From: UBA1731 sp964440985
Lineage (GTDB): Bacteria; Verrucomicrobiota; Kiritimatiellia; RFP12; UBA1067
Direction of reading: 5' to 3'
Length of the DNA: 21,213 bases
Assembly: GCA_964440985.1 (NCBI GenBank)
Contig: CAYTWE010000040.1
Span: 1 to 21,213 of the forward strand
The position numbers and the translations under genes are program-made. Positions 14,608 to 21,213 of the stretch are shown here, piece by piece. Numbering within the stretch: position 1 is the first letter of the stretch; the number at the start of each line of letters is the position of its first letter. Under the pieces are notes generated by a model. That model made no database searches. It saw only the letters and a program-made list of their open reading frames with translations, and had not been told where the DNA came from.

Positions 14608-16206
14608 GTGAAAAGAAGGATAGAAGAAAAGACTGAAGAGCGGAAGGAGAAGCTTCCTCTCACGCGGGGCGAGACTGCGGCGGATGACGTCAAGGCAGTG
14701 ATGAGGCAGTACGGGCTCCCCGACAGGTTCCCCAAGGATGTCCAACGGGAGGCAAAAAGGATATCGGCCGCAGGGGCGGTGTTCTTCGACAGGCGACTTG
14801 ACCTCAGGAAGAGGTTCATCTTCACCTGCGACCCAGTGACGGCAAAGGATTTCGATGATGCGCTTTCTTTGGAAAGCGACCGCAAAGGCAACCGTGTTCT
14901 GGGAGTGCACATCGCGGACGTGTCGCATTACGTGAGACCGGGGACGGCGCTTGACCGCGAGGCGTATCGCCGCTCCACGAGCGTGTATCTGCTGAACAAG
15001 GTGGTGCCGATGCTGCCTGAGGAGCTGTCGAACGGCGTGTGTTCGCTTGTTCCGGGTGAAGACAGGCTCGCGTTTTCGGTGTTTCTCACCTTTGACGCGG
15101 ATGGACGCTGCATCGGACGGAAGTTTGCGAAATCCGTCATCCGCTCCAAGGAGCGGTTTACGTACGAGCAGGTGATGGGGATCATCAAAGGCAGACGGGC
15201 GGCGTCACGCAGCGCAAAGGTTGTCCGCGAGATACATCTTCTTGCGCAGCAGCTGCGCAAGCGTCGGTTTGCGGATGGGGCGCTTGACCTTGAGGTTCCG
15301 GAGACGGAGATTGTGCTTGACGGTGAAGGCCGCATGACCGGTCTTGAGGAGCGTCCCTACGACGAGTCGCATCAGATGGTCGAGGAGTGCATGGTCGCCG
15401 CGAACGAGGCAGTTGCAAAGGAGCTGTGGACACGCGGAATCAGGATACTCTCGCGTCTGCACGAGCCGCCGGACCCAGAGCGATTGGAGCAGCTTCGCGC
15501 CGACCTTGCGGCCATTGGCGTGAAGTGCGGGGATCTGTCGCACGGGAAGAACGTTGCGAATTTTCTCCGCAAGGTGAAGGTCAACCCGCTTGGCAAGACA
15601 ATATCCGTGATGGTGCTCCGTTCGCTGAAGCGCGCCTGCTACGATGCGAGGAACATCGGCCATTTCGGGCTTGCCAAGGATTTCTACGCCCATTTCACGA
15701 GTCCGATCCGCCGATATCCTGATCTGGTTCTCCACAGGCAGCTTGCGGACTTCCTCGACACCGGAAACGGACGTCTCCCGCAGCAGGCGCTTGACCGCAC
15801 GGCAAGGCACTGCTCGGAGATGGAGGAACGCGCCGACGAGGCCGAACGGTCGCTCCATGACGTCAAGAAGTTCCGCTTCATCGAGGAGAACGGCGGCGAG
15901 TTCGATGCGACGGTCGGCAAGGTGACGAAGTTCGGGCTGTTTGTCGACGTCCCGGCTCTCGCGACTGGCGGACTTGTTCACGTCTCGACGCTTTCGCGCC
16001 GCTTTGTCCGCTTCGACGAACGGAGAATGACGCTTGATGACGGACAGCGCACGTGGAAACTTGGCGACGCTATGCGTCTGCGCGTGACGAAGGTGGACTG
16101 GGAAAACCGCTGGATAGATTTCGTTCCGGCGGACTGCGGTGAGCGCGGCGGCGGACACCGCAAGGGACGTATGCCGAAGGACGGCGCAAAGGGAAGGAGG
16201 CGGTGA
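14608..16206 (+). CDS. RNase R/RNase II-family 3'-5' exoribonuclease, N-terminally short
   Basis: This 532-residue nuclease of the RNB family degrades RNA processively from the 3' end (family knowledge). CDPVTAKDFDDALSLE carries the four catalytic acids as D75, D81, D83 and D84, with the same spacing as D201, D207, D209 and D210 of E. coli RNase II. FTSPIRRYPDLVLHRQL (from about 363) is the other RNB signature. An S1 RNA-binding domain (about 430-512, GKVTKFGLFVDVPALATGGL) and a basic tail (GHRKGRMPKDGAKGRRR) end the chain. The helix-turn-helix and cold-shock domains that precede RNB in normal RNase R (700-800 residues) are missing. The GTG start is chosen because TATAAT lies 7 bases upstream and a longer frame from 14497 would span the promoter. 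Its stop overlaps the next start as TGATG. Confidence 0.92.
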   Translation: MKRRIEEKTEERKEKLPLTRGETAADDVKAVMRQYGLPDRFPKDVQREAKRISAAGAVFFDRRLDLRKRFIFTCDPVTAKDFDDALSLESDRKGNRVLGVHIADVSHYVRPGTALDREAYRRSTSVYLLNKVVPMLPEELSNGVCSLVPGEDRLAFSVFLTFDADGRCIGRKFAKSVIRSKERFTYEQVMGIIKGRRAASRSAKVVREIHLLAQQLRKRRFADGALDLEVPETEIVLDGEGRMTGLEERPYDESHQMVEECMVAANEAVAKELWTRGIRILSRLHEPPDPERLEQLRADLAAIGVKCGDLSHGKNVANFLRKVKVNPLGKTISVMVLRSLKRACYDARNIGHFGLAKDFYAHFTSPIRRYPDLVLHRQLADFLDTGNGRLPQQALDRTARHCSEMEERADEAERSLHDVKKFRFIEENGGEFDATVGKVTKFGLFVDVPALATGGLVHVSTLSRRFVRFDERRMTLDDGQRTWKLGDAMRLRVTKVDWENRWIDFVPADCGERGGGHRKGRMPKDGAKGRRR

Positions 16207-17318
16207 TGGATCTCTCCCTGCTGATGGGCAGGTTTAACGTCAAGGGGCGGCTGGTGACGCTTGTCCCGTTCGGCAACGGAAACATCAACGACACGTTTCT
16301 CGCCGTGTACCGGAATACGTTCACCGAGACGCAGGTTGTGCTGCAGCGTGTGAACCGGGCTGTCTTTCCGCATCCTGAGGCGATCATGGCGAATATGCAC
16401 TCCATCACGCTTCATTGCCACGAAAAGCTGGAGCGGGACGCAAAGGGCGGAAAGGACGACCGCGTATGGCAGATGCCGCGCATTGTGAAGACGAAGGGCG
16501 GAGCGGACTTCATGTGCGACGAGAAGGGCGAGGTGTGGCGCGTGATAACCCGCATACTCTCGGCTCACGCATTCGATACGGCGCAGAGCCCGGAGCACGC
16601 CCTTGAATGCGGCAGCGCACTCGGCCATTTTCACTATCTCATTTCGGATATGCCGCCGTCATCCATCGTGAATCCGCTCCCTGGCTTCCATGTCACGAGC
16701 GGATATCTCAGTCAGTACGACCGTACGCTCAGATCCAAACGCGCAAAGTCGCTGCTGAACTCGTCCATGGAGGCGATGCGCCTTGCGCGGTACATCGACG
16801 AACACCGCGATCTCGCCTGCTGCCTTGAAAGGGCGGAGGCGGCAGGTGAGCTTAAGCGAAGGATGTTCCATGGCGATCCGAAGGTCAACAACATAATGAT
16901 CGACGATTTCACCGGCAAGGGCACGGCAATGATAGACCTTGACACCGTAAGCCCCGGACTGGTGCAGATAGACGTCGGGGACGCGGTGCGTTCGATATGC
17001 AACCCTGCCGGAGAGGAGGAGACGAATCTCGGCAAGGTCTCGTTCGACGAGAACCTGTTCAACGCATTCATGAAAGGATACATGAAGGAGGCCGGGGCGT
17101 TCATGACGGACGCAGACAGGGAGTATCTGTACGATGCCGTCTGCCTGCTTCCGTTCGAACTTGGGCTGAGGTTCTTTCAGGACTATCTTGCGGGAGACAG
17201 ATACTTCAAGACGCATCAGCCAGGGCAGAACCTGAACCGGGCGCGGGTGCAGTTCAGGCTGTGCGAATCGATAGAGGCCCGCGAGGGGACAATCCGGAAG
17301 ATGCTCAAGCGTCTGTAG
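16206..17318 (+). CDS. APH-fold sugar kinase, N-acetylhexosamine 1-kinase (NahK)-like
   Basis: This 370-residue phosphotransferase has the aminoglycoside-kinase fold. The start ATG overlaps the preceding stop (TGATG), with GGAAGGAGG (16192-16200) 5 bases upstream. VPFGNGNINDTFLA (20-33) is the nucleotide-binding loop, VVLQRVN (44-50) holds the ATP lysine-equivalent region, and FHGDPKVNNIMID (221-233) is the catalytic loop with Asp224 as the likely base. AMIDLDTVSPG (241-251) binds the metal, and IDVGDAVRSICNPA (255-268) follows. These resemble NahK, which makes GlcNAc-1-P or GalNAc-1-P from free hexosamines, so it could process sugars released by the exported GH20-like protein. The substrate is inference; other sugars or amino alcohols are possible. 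It lies within the RNase R-like operon. Confidence 0.85.
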   Translation: MDLSLLMGRFNVKGRLVTLVPFGNGNINDTFLAVYRNTFTETQVVLQRVNRAVFPHPEAIMANMHSITLHCHEKLERDAKGGKDDRVWQMPRIVKTKGGADFMCDEKGEVWRVITRILSAHAFDTAQSPEHALECGSALGHFHYLISDMPPSSIVNPLPGFHVTSGYLSQYDRTLRSKRAKSLLNSSMEAMRLARYIDEHRDLACCLERAEAAGELKRRMFHGDPKVNNIMIDDFTGKGTAMIDLDTVSPGLVQIDVGDAVRSICNPAGEEETNLGKVSFDENLFNAFMKGYMKEAGAFMTDADREYLYDAVCLLPFELGLRFFQDYLAGDRYFKTHQPGQNLNRARVQFRLCESIEAREGTIRKMLKRL

Positions 17319-17341
17319 GAATGGATTTGAGGTTGCCGCAG

Positions 17342-18421
17342 ATGAAACTGCCGCTGACGTGCTGCTCCGCGCTGTACTCCGACCATCTGACAAAGATTGA
17401 CGGAGACATCCGCGACAGGGCCATATATTTCGGTGCGGTGACCGAACCGCTGCCGGAGATCGACGTCCCGGAATACGATTTCAGGTCATGCCGCCTTCTT
17501 GCGTGGGCTGTCGCAGACATGAAGCCGCAGATTGAGGAGGCTCTGTCGCGTTATGGCCGCTCAAGGGTTGCCGTTGTTCTCGGTGCGTCAAACACCGGCG
17601 TTGACGAGGCGGAGACGTATTTCGACAGATCGCTCGCTGATGACGGCGTTTGCCGTTTCCCGGAAGGATTCAGGTTCTCCATGCTTGAACTGGGGACACC
17701 GTCCGAATATCTTTCCAAGGCGGCCGGCGTCGACGGCCCTTGCTACACGATATCGACGGCGTGCAGTTCATCGGCGAAGGTCTTTCCGGCTGCGAGGCGG
17801 CTCATCGAGGCCGGGTTGTGCGATGCCGCGATTGTCGGGGGCGTGGACGGCCGCTGCCGTTTCGCGATGAACGGGTTCAATTCGCTTGGTGCGCTTGCGC
17901 AGGAACGGTGTCGTCCACTCGCCGAAGACCGTGACGGCATCTGCCTTGGGGAGGGCGTTGCCCTCTTCCTGATGGAGAGGGATTGCGCCGCCGGGCGCGG
18001 AGACCGTCATTCCATCCTGTTCTCCGGGGCCGGGGAGACTTCCGACGCATACCACGCAACGGCTCCCGACCCCGAGGGATGTGGTGCTGAGGCGGCGATG
18101 CGCTCTGCGTTGCAGGATGCGGGACTTGCCGCCGGCGACATCGACTACGTGAATCTGCATGGCACCGGTACGCAGGCGAACGATGCCATGGAGATGAAGG
18201 CTGTGCGCCGCGTGTTTGGCGAAACGCTTTGCGGCGGCTCTGAGCGTACGCCGGTCATAGAATCCACCAAATCGAGAACGGGACACTGTCTTGGCGCGGC
18301 GGGTGCGGTCGAGGCGGCGATATGCTGGCGCAAGATACGGAACGGAGAGATCCGCAGTGCGCTGTCCAACTCCTTTGCCTTCGGCGGGAGCAATGCAAGC
18401 ATACTGCTTGAGAGGGCATAA
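17342..18421 (+). CDS. Beta-ketoacyl-ACP synthase (KAS I/II-like)
   Basis: This 359-residue thiolase-fold condensing enzyme extends an acyl-ACP with malonyl-ACP. CYTISTACSSSAKV (134-147) carries the active-site Cys141. NLHGTGTQANDAMEMKAV (271-288) carries His273. ESTKSRTGHCLGAAGAVEA (307-325) has Lys310 and His315, completing the Cys-His-His set of FabB/FabF enzymes. NSFAFGGSNASILLE (343-357) is the usual C-terminal glycine loop. It is shorter than the usual 410 residues at the N-terminus. I prefer the ATG at 17342, which has GAGG (17329-17332) 9 bases before it. The in-frame ATG at 17321 would add 7 residues but has AGGA touching it. No acyl carrier protein, reductase or dehydratase is nearby, so it may serve housekeeping synthesis or an unseen pathway such as aryl polyenes. 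Confidence 0.88.
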   Translation: MKLPLTCCSALYSDHLTKIDGDIRDRAIYFGAVTEPLPEIDVPEYDFRSCRLLAWAVADMKPQIEEALSRYGRSRVAVVLGASNTGVDEAETYFDRSLADDGVCRFPEGFRFSMLELGTPSEYLSKAAGVDGPCYTISTACSSSAKVFPAARRLIEAGLCDAAIVGGVDGRCRFAMNGFNSLGALAQERCRPLAEDRDGICLGEGVALFLMERDCAAGRGDRHSILFSGAGETSDAYHATAPDPEGCGAEAAMRSALQDAGLAAGDIDYVNLHGTGTQANDAMEMKAVRRVFGETLCGGSERTPVIESTKSRTGHCLGAAGAVEAAICWRKIRNGEIRSALSNSFAFGGSNASILLERA

Positions 18422-18444
18422 GCGCACAAAGAAAAACCGGTGAC

Positions 18445-18473
18445 TTGCGGATGGTGTGTCGCTTTGATATAAT
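18445..18473 (+). promoter_or_regulatory. Extended -10 promoter for hisG
   Basis: The -35 box TTGCGG (18445-18450), a 17-base spacer ending in TGA, and a perfect TATAAT (18468-18473). Transcription should start near 18480, giving a leader of about 33 bases with GGAG (18497-18500), a rather distant 12 bases from the ATG. No histidine leader peptide or attenuator is visible. Confidence 0.68.
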
Positions 18474-18512
18474 GTACGCCGTTTTTTCGGTTATTTGGAG
18501 AAAGTTCCACAG

Positions 18513-19382
18513 ATGGCAATAGTTCTCGGTCTTCCGAAAGGAAGTTTGCAGGAGTCGACCTTCGCGCTGTTCAAGCGTGCGGGTTTCAATGTTTCGTGTT
18601 CATCCCGCAGCTACATCCCGTCGATTGACGATCCGGAGATAAAGTGCCGTCTTCTGCGTCCGCAGGAGATGAGCCGCTATGTCGAGCTTGGGCTTCTTGA
18701 CGCGGGGATCTGCGGTTACGACTGGGTGTACGAGAACGGTTCCGACGTTGAGGAAGTCTGCGAACTCAACTATTCGAAGGCGACGTCCAACCCCGTGCGC
18801 TGGGTGTTGGCGGTGCCGAACGATTCCAAGATCAAGACCGTCAAGGATCTTAACGGAAAGCGCATCTCCACTGAGGCGATAGGTCTCACGAAGCGGTATC
18901 TCAAGAAGAACGGCGTCAAGGCCGATGTGGAGTTCAGTTGGGGCGCCACCGAGGTGAAGGCTCCGGAGCTGGTGGATGCGATTGTCGACCTTACGGAGAC
19001 TGGATCTTCGCTCCGTGCGAACAACCTGCGGATTGTCGATACGATCCTCACCTCCACGACGCGCATGATCGCGAACAAGAAGGCGTGGAAATGCGCCGCC
19101 AAGCGCACGAAGATCGAGCAGCTCAAGATGCTGCTTCTCGGTGCGCTCGATGCGCAGAAGCGTGTGCTGCTGAAGCTGAACGCGCCCGCCAAGAATCTTG
19201 AGAAGATCGTCAAGGCGCTGCCTGCGCTGCACGCGCCCACGGTCAACAAGCTCAACGACCCCGACTGGTTTGCGGTCGAGACGGTCGTGGAGGAGCAGCT
19301 GGTCAGGGACTTGATTCCGCCGCTTCGCAAGGCCGGTGCGACGGGCATCATCGAACTTGCCCTCAACAAGGTCATCTTCTAA
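18513..19382 (+). CDS. hisG: ATP phosphoribosyltransferase, long form
   Basis: This 289-residue enzyme joins ATP and PRPP to form phosphoribosyl-ATP, the first and feedback-controlled step of histidine synthesis. LGLPKGSLQESTFALFKRAG (5-24) is the conserved start. GLLDAGICGYDWV (60-72) and APELVDAIVDLTETGSSLRA (150-169) are the substrate-binding segments, the latter with the TETGSS PRPP loop. Residues about 210-289 (HAPTVNKLNDPDWFAVETVV, then RDLIPPLRKAGATGIIE) form the C-terminal ACT-like regulatory domain, so this is the long, HisZ-independent form that binds histidine. The upstream in-frame TTG at 18495 is rejected in favour of the ATG. No other his genes are in the window. The small gene 63 bases downstream is probably on the same transcript. 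Confidence 0.96.
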   Translation: MAIVLGLPKGSLQESTFALFKRAGFNVSCSSRSYIPSIDDPEIKCRLLRPQEMSRYVELGLLDAGICGYDWVYENGSDVEEVCELNYSKATSNPVRWVLAVPNDSKIKTVKDLNGKRISTEAIGLTKRYLKKNGVKADVEFSWGATEVKAPELVDAIVDLTETGSSLRANNLRIVDTILTSTTRMIANKKAWKCAAKRTKIEQLKMLLLGALDAQKRVLLKLNAPAKNLEKIVKALPALHAPTVNKLNDPDWFAVETVVEEQLVRDLIPPLRKAGATGIIELALNKVIF

Positions 19383-19384
19383 CA

Positions 19385-19399
19385 CGCCGGGTTCCGGCG
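19385..19399 (+). other. Hairpin between hisG and the small ribosomal gene
   Basis: CGCCGG (19385-19390) and CCGGCG (19394-19399) form a 6-bp stem with a GTT loop, three bases after the hisG stop. There is no T-run, so it is unlikely to terminate transcription. It may protect the upstream mRNA end or help processing. Confidence 0.35.
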
Positions 19400-19445
19400 C
19401 GCGTGTGCGGCGGAACGCAGAACGACAAACAAAGGAGAAATCAAG

Positions 19446-19535
19446 ATGGGTTCCATCAAGAAGAAGCGCCGCAAAAAAATGTCGAAGCATAAATACGACA
19501 AGCGCATGAAAGCGCAGCGGCACAAGAACAAGTAA
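19446..19535 (+). CDS. AURKAIP1/COX24-domain tiny basic protein (bS22/mS38-like)
   Basis: This 29-residue protein begins MGSIKKKRRKKMSKHKYDKR and is almost entirely Lys, Arg and His. AAAGGAGA (19431-19438) lies 7 bases before the ATG. The MGSIKKKRRKKMSKHK start matches the bacterial COX24/AURKAIP1 family. Members related to mitochondrial mS38 and mycobacterial bS22 sit on the small ribosomal subunit near the decoding region (family knowledge). It is probably cotranscribed with hisG. It is followed by two hairpins, the second a clear terminator. Confidence 0.85.
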   Translation: MGSIKKKRRKKMSKHKYDKRMKAQRHKNK

Positions 19536-19598
19536 GCTTGCGTCGCAAGCTACGGAAAGGGGATCTTCGCCTTTGGGCGGGGGTCTCCTTCTGTTTTT
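19535..19598 (+). terminator. Tandem hairpins ending the hisG transcript
   Basis: The first hairpin, AGCTTGC-GTC-GCAAGCT (19535-19551), overlaps the stop codon. The second pairs AAGGGGATCTTCGCC (19557-19571) with GGCGGGGGTCTCCTT (19576-19590) over 15 base pairs including four G-T pairs, with loop TTTG, then CTGTTTTT (19591-19598). The second has the full layout of a Rho-independent terminator. Confidence 0.8.
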
Positions 19599-19717
19599 CC
19601 GTGTTGAGCATTGCCTGGTGCGGGTGCGGCCCTTTTCTCGCCATGGCATGTTTCCCCTGCCGGAACTGCGCCACAGGGGATTGCGGTTTCGCGCACGTTT
19701 CCGCGGGCTGCGGTTCA

Positions 19718-19746
19718 TTGAATCGCCTGTGTCGGTTTGCTATAAT
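19718..19746 (+). promoter_or_regulatory. Promoter giving a leaderless CoA-ligase mRNA
   Basis: The -35 box TTGAAT (19718-19723), a 17-base spacer ending in TGC (19738-19740), and a perfect TATAAT (19741-19746). The ATG at 19754 follows after seven bases with no Shine-Dalgarno. Upstream, TCCCCTG (19653-19659) and CAGGGGA (19674-19680) form a small inverted repeat of unknown role. Confidence 0.75.
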
Positions 19747-19753
19747 CGTTCAC

Positions 19754-21046
19754 ATGAAAACACAGGATATCTTTTGGAATCGGACGGCGGAGACGATGAG
19801 CCGCGACGAGTATGCAAAGGTTCAGCTTGAAGGGCTTCGGAAAAGTCTTCGCAGGGTGTGGGGAAACGAATTCTACCGTGAACGGCTGGAGCGCGGCGGC
19901 GTTTCGGCGCCGGATGACGTCAAGTCGCTCGACGACCTTGCGCACCTTCCGTTCTTCACCAAGGAGGATTTCAGGGAGGCATATCCGCTCAAGATGAATT
20001 GCGTTGAGCGCAGCAGTCTGCTTGAGTTCCATATGTCATCGGGCTCCACCGGCACGCCGGTGGTGATGGCGTACACCAAGAACGATTTGAGCCAGTGGGC
20101 GGAGTGCATGGCGCGTTGCTACACGATGGCCGGACTTGTGCGCGGCGATGCGTTTCAGATCATGCCGACGTTCGGGCTTTTCAACGGAGGGTTCGGTTGC
20201 TACCACGGATGCCGCAAGGCAGGGTTGTTCTGCGTTCCTGCGTCGTCGGGCAACACCGAACGCCAGATAAGGCTTATGCGGGATTTTCGCGTGAAGGGCT
20301 TCTGCTCTGTCGTGTCGTACGTTCCCCGTCTGATAGAGAAGCTTGACGCAGAGGCGTCCGGCGACCATGACATACCGTCGCTTCGCGTCGGCATATTCGG
20401 GTCGGAGACGTTCTCCGACGAAATGCGCCGCAAGATCGAGAAGCGTCTTCACATCGAATGCTTTGACATATACGGCATGACGGAGACGGGCGGCATCGGA
20501 ACGACGGGGCAGGATTGCAGGGCGCATGACGGGCTTCATGTGTGGGAGGATCAGTACATCACCGAGATAGTCGATCCGAAGACGGGCGTTCCCGTTCCTG
20601 ACGGAGAGTACGGCGAAGTGGTGCTCACGTCCCTCACCCGCGAGGCCATGCCGATAATACGCTATCGTACACACGACATTTCGCGCATCGTCTCCCGCGA
20701 GAAATGCGCGTGTGGCCGCACCTCCCTCCGCATCGACAGGATTACGGGACGTACGGATGACATGCTGATCGTGAAAGGCGTGAACTTCTATCCGCGGCAG
20801 GTCGAGCAGGCGCTCATGGAGATTCCGGGTGTCAAGGATGAGTTTCAGATCATCCTTGAGGAGCATAACGGCATGACGGACGTGACGGTGAATGTGGAGG
20901 CGGAGCCTGGCGTGACGGGGCATATGGTCGCGAAGCATCTGCGTGAGCGGCTGGGCTTCCTGCCAAAGGGCGATGTGTTCCCGGTTGGCTCCCTTCCTCG
21001 CAACGAAGGGAAGGCCAAGCGCGTCATCCGCAAGCCAAGCACCTGA
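19754..21046 (+). CDS. Phenylacetate-CoA ligase family enzyme
   Basis: This 430-residue AMP-forming ligase is the usual PaaK length. It activates an aryl or related acid to its CoA thioester with ATP. SSGSTGTPVV (95-104) is the phosphate loop. FDIYGMTETGGIG (about 236-248) is the adenylate motif. YRTHDISRIVSREKCACGR and GRTDDMLIVKGVNFYPRQVE (about 332) are typical of PaaK, the former with a Cys-x-Cys. NEGKAKRV near residue 420 supplies the catalytic lysine of the C-terminal lobe. The substrate could be phenylacetate, indoleacetate or another aromatic acid from amino-acid fermentation. In many anaerobes such ligases sit beside indolepyruvate:ferredoxin oxidoreductase, which is not seen here. 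An overlong frame from 19538 would cross a terminator and the promoter, so the leaderless ATG at 19754 is chosen. Confidence 0.93.
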   Translation: MKTQDIFWNRTAETMSRDEYAKVQLEGLRKSLRRVWGNEFYRERLERGGVSAPDDVKSLDDLAHLPFFTKEDFREAYPLKMNCVERSSLLEFHMSSGSTGTPVVMAYTKNDLSQWAECMARCYTMAGLVRGDAFQIMPTFGLFNGGFGCYHGCRKAGLFCVPASSGNTERQIRLMRDFRVKGFCSVVSYVPRLIEKLDAEASGDHDIPSLRVGIFGSETFSDEMRRKIEKRLHIECFDIYGMTETGGIGTTGQDCRAHDGLHVWEDQYITEIVDPKTGVPVPDGEYGEVVLTSLTREAMPIIRYRTHDISRIVSREKCACGRTSLRIDRITGRTDDMLIVKGVNFYPRQVEQALMEIPGVKDEFQIILEEHNGMTDVTVNVEAEPGVTGHMVAKHLRERLGFLPKGDVFPVGSLPRNEGKAKRVIRKPST

Positions 21047-21049
21047 ACG

Positions 21050-21080
21050 AGCGACCAAAGTGGCATATGCCGAAGTCGCT
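21050..21080. repeat. Nested palindromes after the CoA-ligase gene
   Basis: AGCGAC (21050-21055) and GTCGCT (21075-21080) flank the 10-bp palindrome GGCATATGCC (21062-21071). No T-run follows. It could be a protein-binding site or a poor terminator. Confidence 0.35.
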
Positions 21081-21132
21081 GCAGCCCCCAACCATGGTAG
21101 GCGACGAAGGTTGTAATCACAATAATTCGATC

Positions 21133-21213
21133 ATGTTGAGAAAAGCGGGAAAAGAACGGAAGACGGTCGTCGGGACGTGCCGGGTCGAGAACCATGCGTG
21201 GATTGCGGAGCGG
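21133..21213 (+). CDS. Possible start of a gene running off the window
   Basis: From the ATG at 21133 a frame stays open to the window end (27 codons, MLRKAGKERKTVVGTCRVEN at the start). AATAAT (21121-21126) ends six bases before it, similar in spacing to the leaderless genes here, but there is no TGn and no Shine-Dalgarno. The opposite strand is also open here. No family can be named. Confidence 0.25.
   Translation, partial: MLRKAGKERKTVVGTCRVENHAWIAER

Noticed and set aside
18600..19718. Long minus-strand frame opposite hisG
   Set aside because: It overlaps hisG, the ribosomal peptide gene and a terminator; composition is that of an antisense shadow.
20036..21091. Long minus-strand frame opposite the CoA ligase
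   Set aside because: The plus-strand frame has all PaaK motifs; the antisense one has none and no start signals.
1..21213. CRISPR arrays, tRNA or rRNA genes, insertion sequences, phage genes
   Set aside because: No regularly spaced direct repeats, cloverleaf-like sequences, transposase or phage structural motifs were seen on either strand.

Overview
The window looks like chromosomal DNA from a moderately GC-rich, probably anaerobic, carbohydrate-degrading bacterium of the Planctomycetes-Verrucomicrobia group. A host-associated Kiritimatiellota or Lentisphaerota relative is my best guess. This placement is inferred from gene content: a large exported autotransporter-strand (PATR) protein with no autotransporter barrel, a prepilin-like protein with the FTLVELLVVI signature, secreted glycosidases and a BspA-like leucine-rich-repeat protein. 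No rRNA or other phylogenetic marker is present to confirm it. I found no tRNA, rRNA, CRISPR array, insertion sequence or prophage.

Layout. Positions 1-11077 are an accessory, cell-surface and glycan region, all on the plus strand. It begins with a scrap of an upstream gene (2-64). Then come a tandem-duplicated GH20-like exported protein (269-3460), a giant beta-strand-repeat exported protein (3489-6539), a prepilin-like protein (6718-7458), a BspA-like LRR exported protein (7738-9303), a non-coding stretch with a perfect 17-bp inverted repeat and a possible gene remnant (9304-9736), and an exported GH29 alpha-L-fucosidase (9737-11077). Positions 11142-21046 are more housekeeping or metabolic. 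They hold an acyl-CoA dehydrogenase (11142-13169); a convergent minus-strand operon of DUF3793 protein and flavodoxin (14464-13320); a divergent operon of a short RNase R-like nuclease, a hexosamine-kinase-like protein and a beta-ketoacyl synthase (14608-18421); hisG (18513-19382) followed by a 29-residue COX24/bS22-like ribosomal peptide (19446-19535); and a phenylacetate-CoA ligase-like enzyme (19754-21046).

The most striking signal is in the promoters. All eight promoters I can place have an extended -10 element (TGn directly before a TATAAT-like hexamer). At three genes (fucosidase, RNase R-like, CoA ligase) the hexamer ends only 6-7 bases before the start codon and there is no Shine-Dalgarno sequence, so the mRNAs should be leaderless. 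Other genes have normal leaders with good ribosome binding sites, so both initiation modes coexist. The promoters also fix several start codons, because longer reading frames would run through the -10 box.

The two exported-protein promoters (upstream of 269 and 7738) share an upstream module: CGCATACACG, GAAGAAG, AAATCCCC, then GGGG next to a TTGAAA -35 box. This suggests common control. The proteins at 3489 and 7738 also end in a similar short tail (KGFVVICR and YGTVLSIR), which could be a terminal sorting signal. Together the first half reads as a glycan-foraging and surface-display locus. The second half links flavin electron transfer (flavodoxin, acyl-CoA dehydrogenase), acyl activation and a few basic functions.
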